Positions 1 to 7,732 are shown, numbered from the stretch's first letter. The stretch: 42,710 nt of DNA from Butyricicoccus pullicaecorum DSM 23266 (GCF_900167005.1 NZ_FUXW01000019.1:1-42710); one strand, 5' to 3'. The notes: generated by a model not told the origin, from the sequence alone. Translations and numbers: made by a program.

Positions 1-38
1 GCCAGCACTTGCTGCGCGATCTGCTTGTTGTCTGCCAT
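1..38 (-). CDS. PTS EIIB-containing permease, N-terminus only (cut by window edge)
   Basis: Only the first 12-13 codons are inside the window; they read MADNKQIAQQVLA. This opening is typical of the EIIB domain that starts beta-glucoside/glucose-family PTS permeases (EIIBC or EIIBCA), which import and phosphorylate sugars at the membrane. The start ATG is at 38-36, preceded by GGAGG at the right distance. The gene directly upstream on the same strand encodes a LicT/BglG antiterminator, and a RAT plus terminator lies between them, which is the usual arrangement for a sugar-induced PTS operon. Family level is inferred from the short N-terminus and context; the sugar cannot be told. Confidence 0.7.
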   Translation of the reverse strand, partial: MADNKQIAQQVL

Positions 39-71
39 GATAATTCCTCCTAAATATTTCTTTATTTCAAG

Positions 72-93
72 CCGGACACATAACCTGTGCCGG
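72..93 (-). other. small hairpin in the PTS gene leader
   Basis: CCGGACACA and TGTGCCGG face each other around a short loop. In the minus-strand transcript this hairpin lies after the RAT-controlled terminator and about 35 nt before the PTS start codon. It has no T-tract, so it is not a terminator; a role in mRNA stability or in spacing the ribosome site is possible but not shown. Confidence 0.35.
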
Positions 94-113
94 AATCCGC
101 GGCAAATAAAAAA

Positions 114-160
114 CCTCCCACAAAAGCACATGGCAAAATACACCATGTCTTTGTGGAAGG
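114..160 (-). terminator. intrinsic terminator between antiterminator gene and PTS gene (attenuator)
   Basis: In the minus-strand transcript, CCTTCCACAAAGACATGG pairs with the near-complementary CCATGTGCTTTTGTGGGAGG around a 9-nt loop and is followed by TTTTTT. It lies between the stop of the antiterminator gene and the PTS start. Its 5' arm begins where the RAT at 159-186 ends, so RAT folding and terminator folding would exclude each other. That is how LicT/SacY-type attenuators work. Confidence 0.85.
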
Positions 161-186
161 TAATGCTCAAAATATGATTACAGTCC
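159..186 (-). promoter_or_regulatory. RAT (ribonucleic antiterminator) controlling the PTS gene
   Basis: The minus-strand RNA begins GGACTGTAATC, has a 7-nt loop, and ends GAGCATTACC. This follows the LicT/SacY RAT layout: GG, TGTNA, a short CTC/GAG-like stem, then CANNACC. It covers the stop codon of the antiterminator gene and abuts the 5' arm of the terminator at 114-160. Binding of the antiterminator should stabilise it and let transcription continue into the PTS gene. It differs from the Bacillus consensus at several bases but closely resembles the element at 1089-1112. Confidence 0.65.
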
Positions 187-1023
187 TTCTCGCGTACAAA
201 TTCGGTTAATATGTAACAACAAATACAATTTTTCTTCCTCACTCAGCGTAAAATTCCATTTGGTATGGAAATATTCGCTGATGAGCTCGACGCATCGAGT
301 GATTTTGGGATATTCAGTTCCCAAAGAGCGATACATTTCGCTGATATTAGAATCCAGCAGATTACCGGTTCCCAATCGCTGCAATAAATACATCAAATGC
401 GAGGAATACCGGGCAAAATTGAACGAGGATCGGTTAATCACGATACCGATTTCGTCCTCTACAATGCTCACCGTGTCCTCTAGGATATCATCATACCGCT
501 GCTGCCACTGGGTGACAACATCGCACTTGGTCTTAGCATTGTAGCGCGCATTGACAAAATGCAATGCAATTCCGGATGCCTCATTCTGATTGAGCTGGAT
601 AGTAAAGCGCCGTTCGATCTGCTTAAGTGCATACCGTCCGAGCTTGCCTTCCTGCGGATATTGCTGCTCTACCTCGTAAATGAGCGGCATCTGTACGTAA
701 ATGTGCTGTTTTGCACGCTGGATGCAAAAATTGATATGATCAGCAAGCGTCAGCACAACATTGGGATTGAGTTCATAATCCAGTTCATTGCGCGCAATAT
801 CTACCAGTTTCACTGTGAAATGCAGCACTTTTTCCGGCAATTCATTAAAAAGAGCCAGATATCTCTGATCCACATCGTAAAACCGTCGATCAATCACGCT
901 CGGGTCAGTAATATCATACGGTGTCTTGGGAAATCCGATCCCTTTCCCGTATGCAATACAAGTCTCCCCCTCGTTGTCTACGCAGATCGCAAAATTGTTG
1001 TTCAATTTTTTAATCACACGCAC
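178..1023 (-). CDS. BglG/LicT-family transcriptional antiterminator
   Basis: The 281-aa protein has the standard layout: an N-terminal RNA-binding CAT domain (about residues 1-57, MRVIKKLNNNFAICVDNEG) followed by two PTS regulation domains (about 65-170 and 171-281). PRD histidines are visible, for instance DHINF near residue 100 and HINR near the C-terminus. Such proteins bind a RAT hairpin in nascent mRNA when the sugar is present and prevent termination; PTS phosphorylation of the PRD histidines controls this. The gene reads left into a PTS gene. A RAT-like element at 1089-1112 suggests it also controls its own expression. Length is normal for the family; the inducing sugar is unknown. Confidence 0.93.
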   Translation of the reverse strand: MRVIKKLNNNFAICVDNEGETCIAYGKGIGFPKTPYDITDPSVIDRRFYDVDQRYLALFNELPEKVLHFTVKLVDIARNELDYELNPNVVLTLADHINFCIQRAKQHIYVQMPLIYEVEQQYPQEGKLGRYALKQIERRFTIQLNQNEASGIALHFVNARYNAKTKCDVVTQWQQRYDDILEDTVSIVEDEIGIVINRSSFNFARYSSHLMYLLQRLGTGNLLDSNISEMYRSLGTEYPKITRCVELISEYFHTKWNFTLSEEEKLYLLLHINRICTREGL

Positions 1024-1088
1024 TGCCGAATCACTCCAAAAGAAAAACCCTTCAAGACATAGTTACACCTGTTAAACGGTGTCATTAG

Positions 1089-1112
1089 TAATGCCTCAAA
1101 GAGTTACAACCT
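1089..1112 (-). promoter_or_regulatory. second RAT-like element, in the leader of the antiterminator gene
   Basis: The minus-strand RNA begins GGTTGTAACTC, has a TTT loop, and ends GAGGCATTAC. It shares TGTAA, TC/GAG and CATTAC with the RAT at 159-186. It sits 65-90 nt before the antiterminator start codon. Downstream, ACACC/GGTGT (1066-1083) and a GTTTTTC tract could form a weak terminator. Autoregulation is the likely meaning; the terminator partner is less convincing than the RAT itself. Confidence 0.5.
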
Positions 1113-1124
1113 AATTACAGTGTT

Positions 1125-1130
1125 AGTATA
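1125..1130 (-). promoter_or_regulatory. probable -10 box for the antiterminator operon
   Basis: TATACT on the minus strand lies about 12 nt upstream of the RAT-like element, so a transcript starting just after it would carry the complete RAT. No good -35 match stands 17 nt upstream, which fits an activated or weak promoter. The rest of the 1140-1480 gap holds no gene that I can support; it contains the palindrome TCTGATGCATCAGA at 1298-1311. Confidence 0.4.
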
Positions 1131-1485
1131 GCAAAATCCGAACGTGAAATCTATTTATTTTTTGCACAAGCTTTAAGATCAATTTTTGGTCAAAACTCTC
1201 ATAATGATTATTGTGCGGTCCAGTTTTTCTCGTCCTGCCCCACAGTCACGACGCTCCTACGCAGCCATTCAAAGCGCCCGCTCGGTATGAAAACAGGTCT
1301 GATGCATCAGATACTTAAGGGATTCTCGTCTACATTTGCTGTCAAAATCTGTGAAAATAGGAAACGGGCCCGAATTAAACATTATTCGGAGGGTATTCAC
1401 ATGCAGCGATAGATTTGTTCACATTCTTATGGTAAAATTCTCATAATACGAGAGACAATCATTTTAACTTTGCGAGGGATCATTG

Positions 1486-3012
1486 ATGGATACAACATTC
1501 GAAAAGTTTTTGCGGAGCGGTATCAATTTAGCTCCTGTGGGAATTGAACACCACAAAGATCAGGCATCATATTTTTGTACGCCCAAAGGTGCATCTATTT
1601 TAGGCTGGGCAGGTGTCGATGGCATTCATTTCTGCTTCATCCGCGGATTTGGAACAATGGTTTTCTCGGTCAATCCCATGGATTCTGCTCCAAACTATGT
1701 TCATCCTCTGGCAAAAAATTTTGCAGACTTTCTGCGGCTCCTGCTTGCCTGCGGGCATGAAGCCGCACTGGAACAGGCATGGATGTGGGATGAATCGCAG
1801 TTTGAAGCCTTCCTGCGTGAGAACCCTGTTACATTGGAGCAGCAGCAAACTTTATCTGAAATTTCGGAGAAGCTGAAGCTCTCCCCTATGGAACGGCCTT
1901 GGGCATATATCAACGCACTGCAATCCGCTTTCGATTACAGCAAGATTCCATACACAGAAGATTATTATGATATTGCGGACGTGCCAGCAGAATCTACTCT
2001 CCCCGATTGGAACGTTTATTTTGACGCGAATTTCTGGGGACACCAGGGCCGAGACCGTGCCGGAAAAGAAATCAGGCTCGATCAGCAATTTGACTGGGCC
2101 GGATACCATTGGGTGATTCCTGCCGTCTACTCATGCAGCAAGGGACTTGTCGTTGATTTTTGTATGCAGGTCGATTCGGAAAAAATTCGCAAACACATGG
2201 AAAAATGGAATCTGAACTGGGAAAGCGATTCACCTAGAGAACTTACCCAAGATCAGCAAATGCAGATGGAATGGGACGACCCTCTCCATTTTTACTTTAA
2301 CTCTTCCCTAACATTAAATGAAAAAGGACTGAAAATGACGCACGGTTGTGCTGTCAGTTTCAATCCATGTTTGCCGGATGGCATGATCAATGAGCTGGAA
2401 GCAAAATGGGTAATTGATTATTATGGTCTCGACTCGTCTTATGGGTGGGTAATTTACAGAAATGCATTCCCATGGAGCAGCAAACGCCGTCCTGAAATCA
2501 AATCGCTTACTCTCACCATGGAGCAACAGTCAGAACGACTGCCCGGACCGCATTTTAAAGTTCATGCCCCTGGAGATTCATTCACCTTCATCCACCCGAT
2601 CAGTCAAAAGGCGCATACCCTGACCGTACAGGAAATCGAGCAACAAACGATTTCTCAAAACAGTTTTGCGTCTGCCCACTGGGTCTATCCGACGCACTAC
2701 ATCGCTATGAGCTATACCATCTCACCAGAACCGGCTCAAGATATTGCGCTCTTTGACTGTAATGAGGGAGACCGCCCTGTGGAAGTTGCACCAAAGGAAA
2801 ATTCTTTTCAGTCTATTGCCAGCAACGCTTGTTTGGTTGGTGTGATTGGCAGCGCAGATGATCCGACCGCGATTGTATTTGGAGCAGACGTGCAGGACAA
2901 GCTCCATGCTGCATGTTCCTCTCTGCACTTTGACCCCGTACGTGATGACATCGAATGGCACTTGGTATTCTATGTCAAGCAGTTTGATGATGCCTCATTC
3001 ACACTCATCTGA
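1486..3012 (+). CDS. conserved-looking cytosolic protein of unknown function, 508 aa
   Basis: I do not recognise this family. The protein is 508 aa from ATG 1486, chosen over the TTG three bases earlier because GAGGG at 1474-1478 is spaced 7 nt from the ATG. It has no signal peptide or membrane segment and is rich in Trp, Tyr, His and Phe. The N-terminal part (about 1-110) ends in an acidic, aromatic helix-like stretch. The middle (about 170-250) has WGHQGRDRAGKEIRL and an aromatic YHWVIPAVYSCSKGLVVDF strand region. The C-terminal half looks beta-rich. The next gene follows after 42 nt, so the two are probably co-transcribed and may act together. No function should be assigned. Confidence 0.8.
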   Translation: MDTTFEKFLRSGINLAPVGIEHHKDQASYFCTPKGASILGWAGVDGIHFCFIRGFGTMVFSVNPMDSAPNYVHPLAKNFADFLRLLLACGHEAALEQAWMWDESQFEAFLRENPVTLEQQQTLSEISEKLKLSPMERPWAYINALQSAFDYSKIPYTEDYYDIADVPAESTLPDWNVYFDANFWGHQGRDRAGKEIRLDQQFDWAGYHWVIPAVYSCSKGLVVDFCMQVDSEKIRKHMEKWNLNWESDSPRELTQDQQMQMEWDDPLHFYFNSSLTLNEKGLKMTHGCAVSFNPCLPDGMINELEAKWVIDYYGLDSSYGWVIYRNAFPWSSKRRPEIKSLTLTMEQQSERLPGPHFKVHAPGDSFTFIHPISQKAHTLTVQEIEQQTISQNSFASAHWVYPTHYIAMSYTISPEPAQDIALFDCNEGDRPVEVAPKENSFQSIASNACLVGVIGSADDPTAIVFGADVQDKLHAACSSLHFDPVRDDIEWHLVFYVKQFDDASFTLI

Positions 3013-3054
3013 ATTTCGTAATCTTTGCAGCCAGCAACGAAGGGAGCTATAATC

Positions 3055-3486
3055 ATGCAAGCCTATACCATTTGGGATTATTCCGTTGAAGTCGATCGTA
3101 TTGCCACGGCAGACTGGTATAAACAGTCTGAAGGCTGGAGCTGCACCTGCGGTCACTGTCAAAACTTTTTGACACTTGTCAGGCAAAAGCAACTGCCGAC
3201 CGCAGTCATGGAATTATTATCAGCTCTCGGTGTTCTGCCCGAAAAGCCGACCTATGTTTGTCAGCTGTACCCCACCGATCAAGGCGATCTATATCAGTTC
3301 AACTACCGCATTGCAGGACGTATGTTAAACGACCCACATCCACACGACTCCATTCGCTTTGATTGGGGTTCTGGCTGCTGCGGACATGACGATTATCCAT
3401 ACGGTGCACCTGATTTCCCAGAACCGCACTTTGATTTGATGTTTTCCGTCCAACTGCCTTGGGTGCTCAATGAGTCCCCTCAATAG
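3055..3486 (+). CDS. small cysteine/histidine-rich protein of unknown function, 143 aa
   Basis: The start ATG at 3055 follows GAAGGGAG at normal spacing; an earlier in-frame start at 3025 has no such site. The 143-aa protein has a CTCGHC motif near residue 31 and a GCCGHDD motif near residue 112, plus a HPHDSIRFDWG stretch. Two Cys/His clusters of this kind could bind a metal, probably zinc, but this is inference. There is no signal peptide or membrane helix. It probably forms a two-gene unit with the 508-aa gene upstream. It ends in TAG, one of the intact genes here that does. Confidence 0.75.
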   Translation: MQAYTIWDYSVEVDRIATADWYKQSEGWSCTCGHCQNFLTLVRQKQLPTAVMELLSALGVLPEKPTYVCQLYPTDQGDLYQFNYRIAGRMLNDPHPHDSIRFDWGSGCCGHDDYPYGAPDFPEPHFDLMFSVQLPWVLNESPQ

Positions 3487-3503
3487 CTCAAATATCAATC
3501 TAC

Positions 3504-4250
3504 TTACTCTGGCAGCACCGCATTGACACAACTCAAAGCGTACAATGTGCGAGGAAATCCAATATAGGGCAGGGATATGGTAAGAGCGGCCAACAGGGCT
3601 TCCTTATCGTTTCCTACGGCAGCATTTCCGCCCACATGAGCTTTCACCTGGGGTTCGCATCCACCCTGGGCGCAGAGAATGGCGAAGGTCAGCAGTTCCC
3701 GCTCCTGAATATTCAAGTTCTTTCGCGTATAGAAGTCTCCAAAGCAATAAGCAGAGAGATAGTCTTGAATGTTCTTTTGATTTTCCGGTGCAGCGGCACG
3801 CATGGTATCAATACTGTCTCCAAAAATAGCCTTCTGGGCAGCGATGCCATCAGAGAGTCGGCTCTCTTCAGTGACAGTCTGACCGCTAGGCAGCGGAAGA
3901 TGAATACCTTGGGCAGTCAGTACCTCGTTGACCGCCTCTATGGCTGCCTCCGCCTTGGCAAGACCAATATACGGAGCACAGTGATAAACTGCTTCCTTGA
4001 TCTCCTCCGCTTTCACACCACTCCGCAGTGCAGCTAAAGTATGACACTTCACCTCATTCAAAGTCTGATTGGTAGTGGCAACCACAAGGATAATCAATTC
4101 TCGCAGTTTGGCGGACAGCTTTTCTTCTGCATAAACCTCACCGTAAATCAGCCGCTCCTTGATGGCAGCAAATTCAGGATCGGTGAGCGCCAGCGAAGAG
4201 AATACCCCAAGTTTGTCAGTGTATTGCTTTGCAGCTTCCATTCGACTCAT
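3504..4250 (-). CDS. carboxymuconolactone decarboxylase (CMD/AhpD-like) family protein, two tandem domains
   Basis: The 248-aa protein contains two CMD-type helical repeats: about 40-110 (SAKLRELIILVVATTNQ then VKCHTLAALRSGV) and about 165-240 (QERELLTFAILCAQGG then VKAHVGGNAAVG). CMD proteins are usually thiol-based peroxidase/reductase partners or ring-cleavage decarboxylases. A CxxC pair typical of AhpD is not obvious, so the reaction is open. Start ATG 4250 is chosen because AAGGGAG precedes it by 6 nt; an extension to 4271 lacks a site. It is the last gene of the MerR, truncated aldo/keto reductase, flavodoxin, CMD series, suggesting a redox or detoxification role. Confidence 0.85.
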   Translation of the reverse strand: MSRMEAAKQYTDKLGVFSSLALTDPEFAAIKERLIYGEVYAEEKLSAKLRELIILVVATTNQTLNEVKCHTLAALRSGVKAEEIKEAVYHCAPYIGLAKAEAAIEAVNEVLTAQGIHLPLPSGQTVTEESRLSDGIAAQKAIFGDSIDTMRAAAPENQKNIQDYLSAYCFGDFYTRKNLNIQERELLTFAILCAQGGCEPQVKAHVGGNAAVGNDKEALLAALTISLPYIGFPRTLYALSCVNAVLPE

Positions 4251-4294
4251 AGTAAACTCCCTTTCTATCAAAGCTTAATCAAATGTGAGTGACG

Positions 4295-4320
4295 GCAGAC
4301 GCATCCAGAGATGCGTCTGC
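4295..4320. terminator. hairpin between flavodoxin and CMD genes
   Basis: GCAGACGCAT and ATGCGTCTGC form a perfect 10-bp stem with a 6-nt loop. A short T-rich run follows on the plus strand (TTTCGTTT) but not on the minus strand, where both neighbouring genes are read. It may act as an RNA processing or partial termination point between the two minus-strand genes. Confidence 0.5.
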
Positions 4321-4337
4321 TTTCGTTTCAGGAAGAT

Positions 4338-4814
4338 TCAGGTTTTCGCAAAGTTGATTTTTTTCAGCCACTTCTGAACATCAGCCGTTCTGCCGGAGTC
4401 ACCATAAACGGACAGCTCAGGCAAAAGTACTGCGCCGTGGCTGGCTTTTTCCATGTCCCGTCGAATGTGTCCGGAACCACCGCCACCGTGTGTACAGAAT
4501 GGAGCAATCTGTACCCCACTCTGCCCAACCTGCTCTAAGAAAGTCAGAACCGGAGGTGCCGGAGAACTCCACCAGTTAGGGGTTCCCACAAATACCATAT
4601 CGTAGGCGGACAAGTCGGGAAACGCCGTTTTCAGTGCAGGCCGATAGCCGCTTTGAAGTTCTCGTTTGGCCTGAGCGACTACGGTGCTGTACTCCCTTGG
4701 ATATGCGATTTCCGGGACAAGTTCCAGCAGGTCACCGCCAGTCTCTTTGGCAATTAGCTCCGCCAAACGGCGCGTGGTGCCGGAATGGGAAAAGTAAACG
4801 ATCAGGGATTTCAT
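4338..4814 (-). CDS. flavodoxin
   Basis: The 158-aa protein is a short-chain flavodoxin. The FMN phosphate loop is SHSGTTRRLA at residues 9-18, after the first beta strand (SLIVYF). The FMN-stacking region is GTPNWWSSPAPP near 97-108, and the third loop holds THGGGGSGH near 129. It should carry electrons in the cytosol to a partner reductase. It begins 14 nt after the stop of the truncated aldo/keto reductase, with GGAGG before its ATG, so it is part of the MerR-led operon. Flavodoxin, aldo/keto reductase and CMD genes next to MerR/LysR regulators are a recurrent arrangement in Clostridia. Confidence 0.93.
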   Translation of the reverse strand: MKSLIVYFSHSGTTRRLAELIAKETGGDLLELVPEIAYPREYSTVVAQAKRELQSGYRPALKTAFPDLSAYDMVFVGTPNWWSSPAPPVLTFLEQVGQSGVQIAPFCTHGGGGSGHIRRDMEKASHGAVLLPELSVYGDSGRTADVQKWLKKINFAKT

Positions 4815-4828
4815 AAAATAGGACCTCC

Positions 4829-5203
4829 TTACTGCGCAAAACGAATGTTATGGAGCCGATAGACTTCATTCAAACTGGAGATATCCAGAATCAGGCTGTG
4901 TCCTCTGTCAGTCTGGAGATTTTCGAGGGTCTTGTCAAAAGAACGCATGGTCTTATCGTAGCCCACATCCTGAATCCAGACCTTTGAGGTCAGGAAGACT
5001 TCCTTTCTGGGGATATCGCTCTCTTTAACTGCTTCTCCTACAGCCCGTTCGTTGCCATAGCAGGCGGCGGTGTCAATAAGGCGATAACCGGTTTCCAGTG
5101 CTGTCCGAACACTCTCTTTACAGGCGGCTTGATCTGTTATCTGAAAAACGCCCAGTCCCAACAAGGGCATCTGAACATCATTGTTCAGCCGAACGACATC
5201 CAT
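4829..5203 (-). pseudogene. aldo/keto reductase remnant with internal deletion (124 aa)
   Basis: The first ~99 residues are a normal aldo/keto reductase N-terminus: VQMPLLGLGVFQ, the catalytic Asp44 and Tyr49 in LIDTAACYGNERAVGEA, and Lys74 in FLTSKVW. After TLENLQT (about residue 98) the sequence jumps to GHSLILDISSLNEVYRL and ends. Family members are about 270-290 aa, so roughly 150 codons are missing, including the catalytic His and the NADPH pocket. The tail resembles the C-terminal end of such proteins, which suggests an in-frame internal deletion. ATG 5203 is chosen because GGAAGGAG lies 8 nt upstream. It is co-transcribed with MerR upstream and flavodoxin downstream, and is probably inactive as an enzyme. 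Confidence 0.75.
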
Positions 5204-5208
5204 ATCTG

Positions 5209-5568
5209 TCACTCCTTCCGATCCTGTGTCTTTTGAATTTCGTGTCGGAGATAGTCCAGCCGCTGAAGCTGCCGTTCCCGGAAATGGAGTTCATCCAATG
5301 TGAATTCTCGCTTGCGGTTGAGCATCCGAAGGCGCTCCCGCTCGCTGCCCTTCTGTTCCAAGGCCAGACGCATATAGGTCTCCACTTCCTCTGTCGTAAA
5401 CCCGATATCATGGAGGGTCATAATGAGGCTCAGGCGTTCCAAATCCTCATCATCGTACTGCCATGCTCCCATGACATTTTTCACCGCCCCGCACAGGCCC
5501 CAGCTCTCATACTCTTTCAAGATATTCATGGGAATCTGATAGCGGTCGCTTGCTTCTTGAATGGTCAT
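5209..5568 (-). CDS. MerR-family transcriptional regulator
   Basis: The 119-aa protein carries an N-terminal MerR-type winged helix (MTIQEASDRYQIPMNILKEY, then the wing and YDDEDLERLSLIMTLHDIGFTTEEVETYM) and a C-terminal coiled-coil dimerisation helix rich in Glu and Arg (about 75-119). The recognition helix is shorter and less typical than in metal-sensing MerR proteins, and there is no cysteine-rich effector tail, so an organic or redox signal is more likely. AGGAG precedes its ATG. It heads the operon with the truncated aldo/keto reductase, flavodoxin and CMD genes and ends just before the next start. A terminator at 5587-5621 separates it from the LysR gene. Confidence 0.87.
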   Translation of the reverse strand: MTIQEASDRYQIPMNILKEYESWGLCGAVKNVMGAWQYDDEDLERLSLIMTLHDIGFTTEEVETYMRLALEQKGSERERLRMLNRKREFTLDELHFRERQLQRLDYLRHEIQKTQDRKE

Positions 5569-5586
5569 ATCTTCGCTCCTAAAGAA

Positions 5587-5621
5587 AAAATGTAGGCTCC
5601 CGTTCAGGACACCTACATTTT
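5587..5621 (-). terminator. terminator of the LysR gene
   Basis: In the minus-strand transcript AAAATGTAGG pairs with CCTACATTTT around a 15-nt loop and is followed by a T-rich tract. It lies 50 nt after the LysR stop and just before the MerR ribosome-binding site, so the MerR operon probably has its own promoter or depends on read-through. Confidence 0.8.
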
Positions 5622-5672
5622 AAAACAAGGTCTCTAGCATGTCGAATACCTATTTTGAGTAAACAGAAATGC

Positions 5673-6539
5673 TCAATCTGTATTTTTGATATGTTGATAG
5701 AATTGCTCTACCGCAGGAGAGAGTGGCTTGTCCTTTTTCCAAGCCAACACCGTTCCTGTCTCCAATTTTGGGGACAGAGGGACAAATTCCAGTGCATCGG
5801 AGATGTTCTCTAAATAAAAGCACAGTGCTACGCCCACACCATTTTTGACCATATTTGCAGCATTCAAAATCAGGTTGAAGGTAGCAGCCACCTCAACCCG
5901 CCCATAGTCCTCCCCAAACCAGTTGGCCAGTTCACCTCGAACTTGTTCCCGTCCGCTCAGAAGCAGAGGTACACCCACCAGGTCCTGAGAAGTAACGGCC
6001 TCTTTTTTCACTAGAGCCGAGTCCTTTGGCACCAACACGCCCCAGCGATCTTTCTGCGGCAGACGCAAAAACGCATATCTGCTAATATCCACCGGCTCTG
6101 TTAGCAGTCCCATATCCAGCAGGCCTTTTTCCATGCGCTCTTTGATATCGTCCGCATTGGCGCTGTAAATACGAAACTGCACCTTTGGATGAAGCAATCG
6201 GAATGAGCGAATATGCTGAGAGAGGAATGTCATGCTTTGGGTTTCACCGCATCCAATGGCGATTTCACCGGATAATTCTTCCTCTGACTGCGCAAAGTCC
6301 CGCTTCGTCTTATCGGCCAGTTCCACGATCTCCTGCGCCCGCTGCCGCAAAAGCATTCCGGCATCGGTCAGAATAATCCGATACTGACCGCGCCGAAAGA
6401 GCTTAACGCCTAGTTCTTCCTCCAACTGCATCAGCTGCCGTGAGAGCGTGGGTTGGGTCACATGGAGCAACGCCGCCGCTTTTGTGATGTTCTCCTCCTG
6501 TGCTACGGTTAAAAAATAACGCAAAACTCGCAGTTCCAT
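5673..6539 (-). CDS. LysR-family transcriptional regulator
   Basis: The 288-aa protein has the family's N-terminal helix-turn-helix (MELRVLRYFLTVAQEENITK, then AAALLHVTQPTLSRQLMQLE, about 1-60) and a two-lobed effector-binding domain (about 90-288). It is divergent from an intact aldo/keto reductase gene at 6695, the standard position for a LysR activator that also represses itself. LysR-aldo/keto reductase pairs of this type are common in gut Clostridia and presumably respond to an aldehyde, quinone or related small molecule. The ligand is unknown. Length and domain order are normal. Confidence 0.95.
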   Translation of the reverse strand: MELRVLRYFLTVAQEENITKAAALLHVTQPTLSRQLMQLEEELGVKLFRRGQYRIILTDAGMLLRQRAQEIVELADKTKRDFAQSEEELSGEIAIGCGETQSMTFLSQHIRSFRLLHPKVQFRIYSANADDIKERMEKGLLDMGLLTEPVDISRYAFLRLPQKDRWGVLVPKDSALVKKEAVTSQDLVGVPLLLSGREQVRGELANWFGEDYGRVEVAATFNLILNAANMVKNGVGVALCFYLENISDALEFVPLSPKLETGTVLAWKKDKPLSPAVEQFYQHIKNTD

Positions 6540-6615
6540 ACGATCCCTCCTTTAATATTTTATTTTATCATAGGCCAATACAGCCGACAATCTCAAAAAT
6601 GCCTAAACCTTATTT

Positions 6616-6644
6616 TTGACAATAGACAATAGGTATTCGATATT
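6616..6644 (+). promoter_or_regulatory. promoter and probable LysR site between LysR and aldo/keto reductase genes
   Basis: TTGACA at 6616-6621 is followed after 17 nt by GATATT, a fair sigma-A promoter for the aldo/keto reductase. The same stretch holds AATAGGTATTCGATATT, an interrupted dyad with LysR-like T-N11-A spacing, and a partial repeat of GACAAT (GACAATCTC upstream, GACAATAGACAATAGG here). A LysR footprint overlapping the -35 would be expected. The exact operator is inferred. Confidence 0.5.
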
Positions 6645-6694
6645 TCTGAACGGTCATGGTATGATAAATTTGCAATCAGCAAGAGGTGAACGAC

Positions 6695-7732
6695 ATGAAA
6701 TACACAAAGCTAGGCAATTCCGATTTGAACGTCTCACGCATTTGCATGGGCTGTATGGGATTTGGAGATGCTGCAAATGGTCAGCACACCTGGACAATTG
6801 ACGAAGAACATTCCCGGCAGATTATCAAGCACGGTCTTGAGTTGGGCGTCAACTTTTTCGACACCGCCATCGCCTATCAGAGCGGTACCAGTGAGCAGTA
6901 TCTCGGCCGCGCCCTGCGGGACTTTGCCAAGCGGGACGAGGTAGTTGTCGCCACTAAATTTCTGCCCCGTACAAACGAGGAAATCGAGGCGGGTGTCAGC
7001 GGGCAGGAGCATATCCGCAGGTCTCTGGACAAGAGTCTCCAGAACTTGGGCATGGACTATGTAGATCTGTACATCTATCATATGTGGGATCATCAGACAC
7101 CCATCTATGACATCTTGGAAGGCCTGAACCATGCGGTCAAAACCGGCAAGGCTCGGTATATTGGTATCTCCAACTGCTTCGCATGGCAGCTTGCCAAGGC
7201 AAACGCCATCGCCGAGCGGGAGGGGTTCGCCAAATTTGTCTCCGTTCAGAGTCACTACAACCTGATCTTCCGCGAGGAGGAACGGGAGATGGCTCCCTTC
7301 TGCCGAGAAGAAAATATCGCTATGACACCTTATAGTGCTCTGGCCGGTGGCCGGCTGTCCAAGCACCCCGGCGAGACTTCCAAGCGGCTCCAAGAGGATG
7401 ACTACGCTCGCTTGAAGTACGACAGCATGGCAGACAAGGATGCATTCATCCTTCAGCGCGTCGCAGAACTGGCCGATCAGCACAATGTCTCCATGACAGA
7501 AATCTCTCTGGCTTGGCTGCTCACGAAAGTGACTGCCCCCGTGGTGGGAGCTACCAAGTTTCACCACATCGAGGGTGCTGCCAAAGCCGTAGACTTAGAA
7601 CTCACCCCGGAAGAATGCACCTATCTGGAAGAGCTCTATGTCCCGCATCCGCTGGTAGGTGTTATGGCACAAAATACGGCAGCCGCCGCAAAAAATGCCC
7701 ATGTATGGTCTGCTGGAAATCAAAAGATATAA
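6695..7732 (+). CDS. aldo/keto reductase
   Basis: The 345-aa protein is a full-length aldo/keto reductase (TIM barrel, NADPH-dependent reduction of aldehydes and ketones in the cytosol). The catalytic tetrad is visible: Asp56 and Tyr61 in FFDTAIAYQSG, Lys88 in VVATKF, His129 in LYIYHMWD. The cofactor region near the C-terminus includes APVVGATKFHHIEGAAKAV. ATG 6695 is chosen because AGAGGTG lies 6 nt upstream. It is read away from the LysR gene and ends at a bidirectional terminator. It is intact, unlike the aldo/keto reductase remnant 1.5 kb away, and may be the working enzyme of this island. Confidence 0.95.
   Translation: MKYTKLGNSDLNVSRICMGCMGFGDAANGQHTWTIDEEHSRQIIKHGLELGVNFFDTAIAYQSGTSEQYLGRALRDFAKRDEVVVATKFLPRTNEEIEAGVSGQEHIRRSLDKSLQNLGMDYVDLYIYHMWDHQTPIYDILEGLNHAVKTGKARYIGISNCFAWQLAKANAIAEREGFAKFVSVQSHYNLIFREEEREMAPFCREENIAMTPYSALAGGRLSKHPGETSKRLQEDDYARLKYDSMADKDAFILQRVAELADQHNVSMTEISLAWLLTKVTAPVVGATKFHHIEGAAKAVDLELTPEECTYLEELYVPHPLVGVMAQNTAAAAKNAHVWSAGNQKI

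Noticed and set aside
1298-1311. Perfect palindrome TCTGATGCATCAGA between two divergent genes
   Set aside because: Too short and isolated to assign to any regulator; kept only as a note in the intergenic description.
6734-7567. 277-codon minus-strand frame opposite the aldo/keto reductase
   Set aside because: Antisense shadow of a well-supported gene, no ribosome site.
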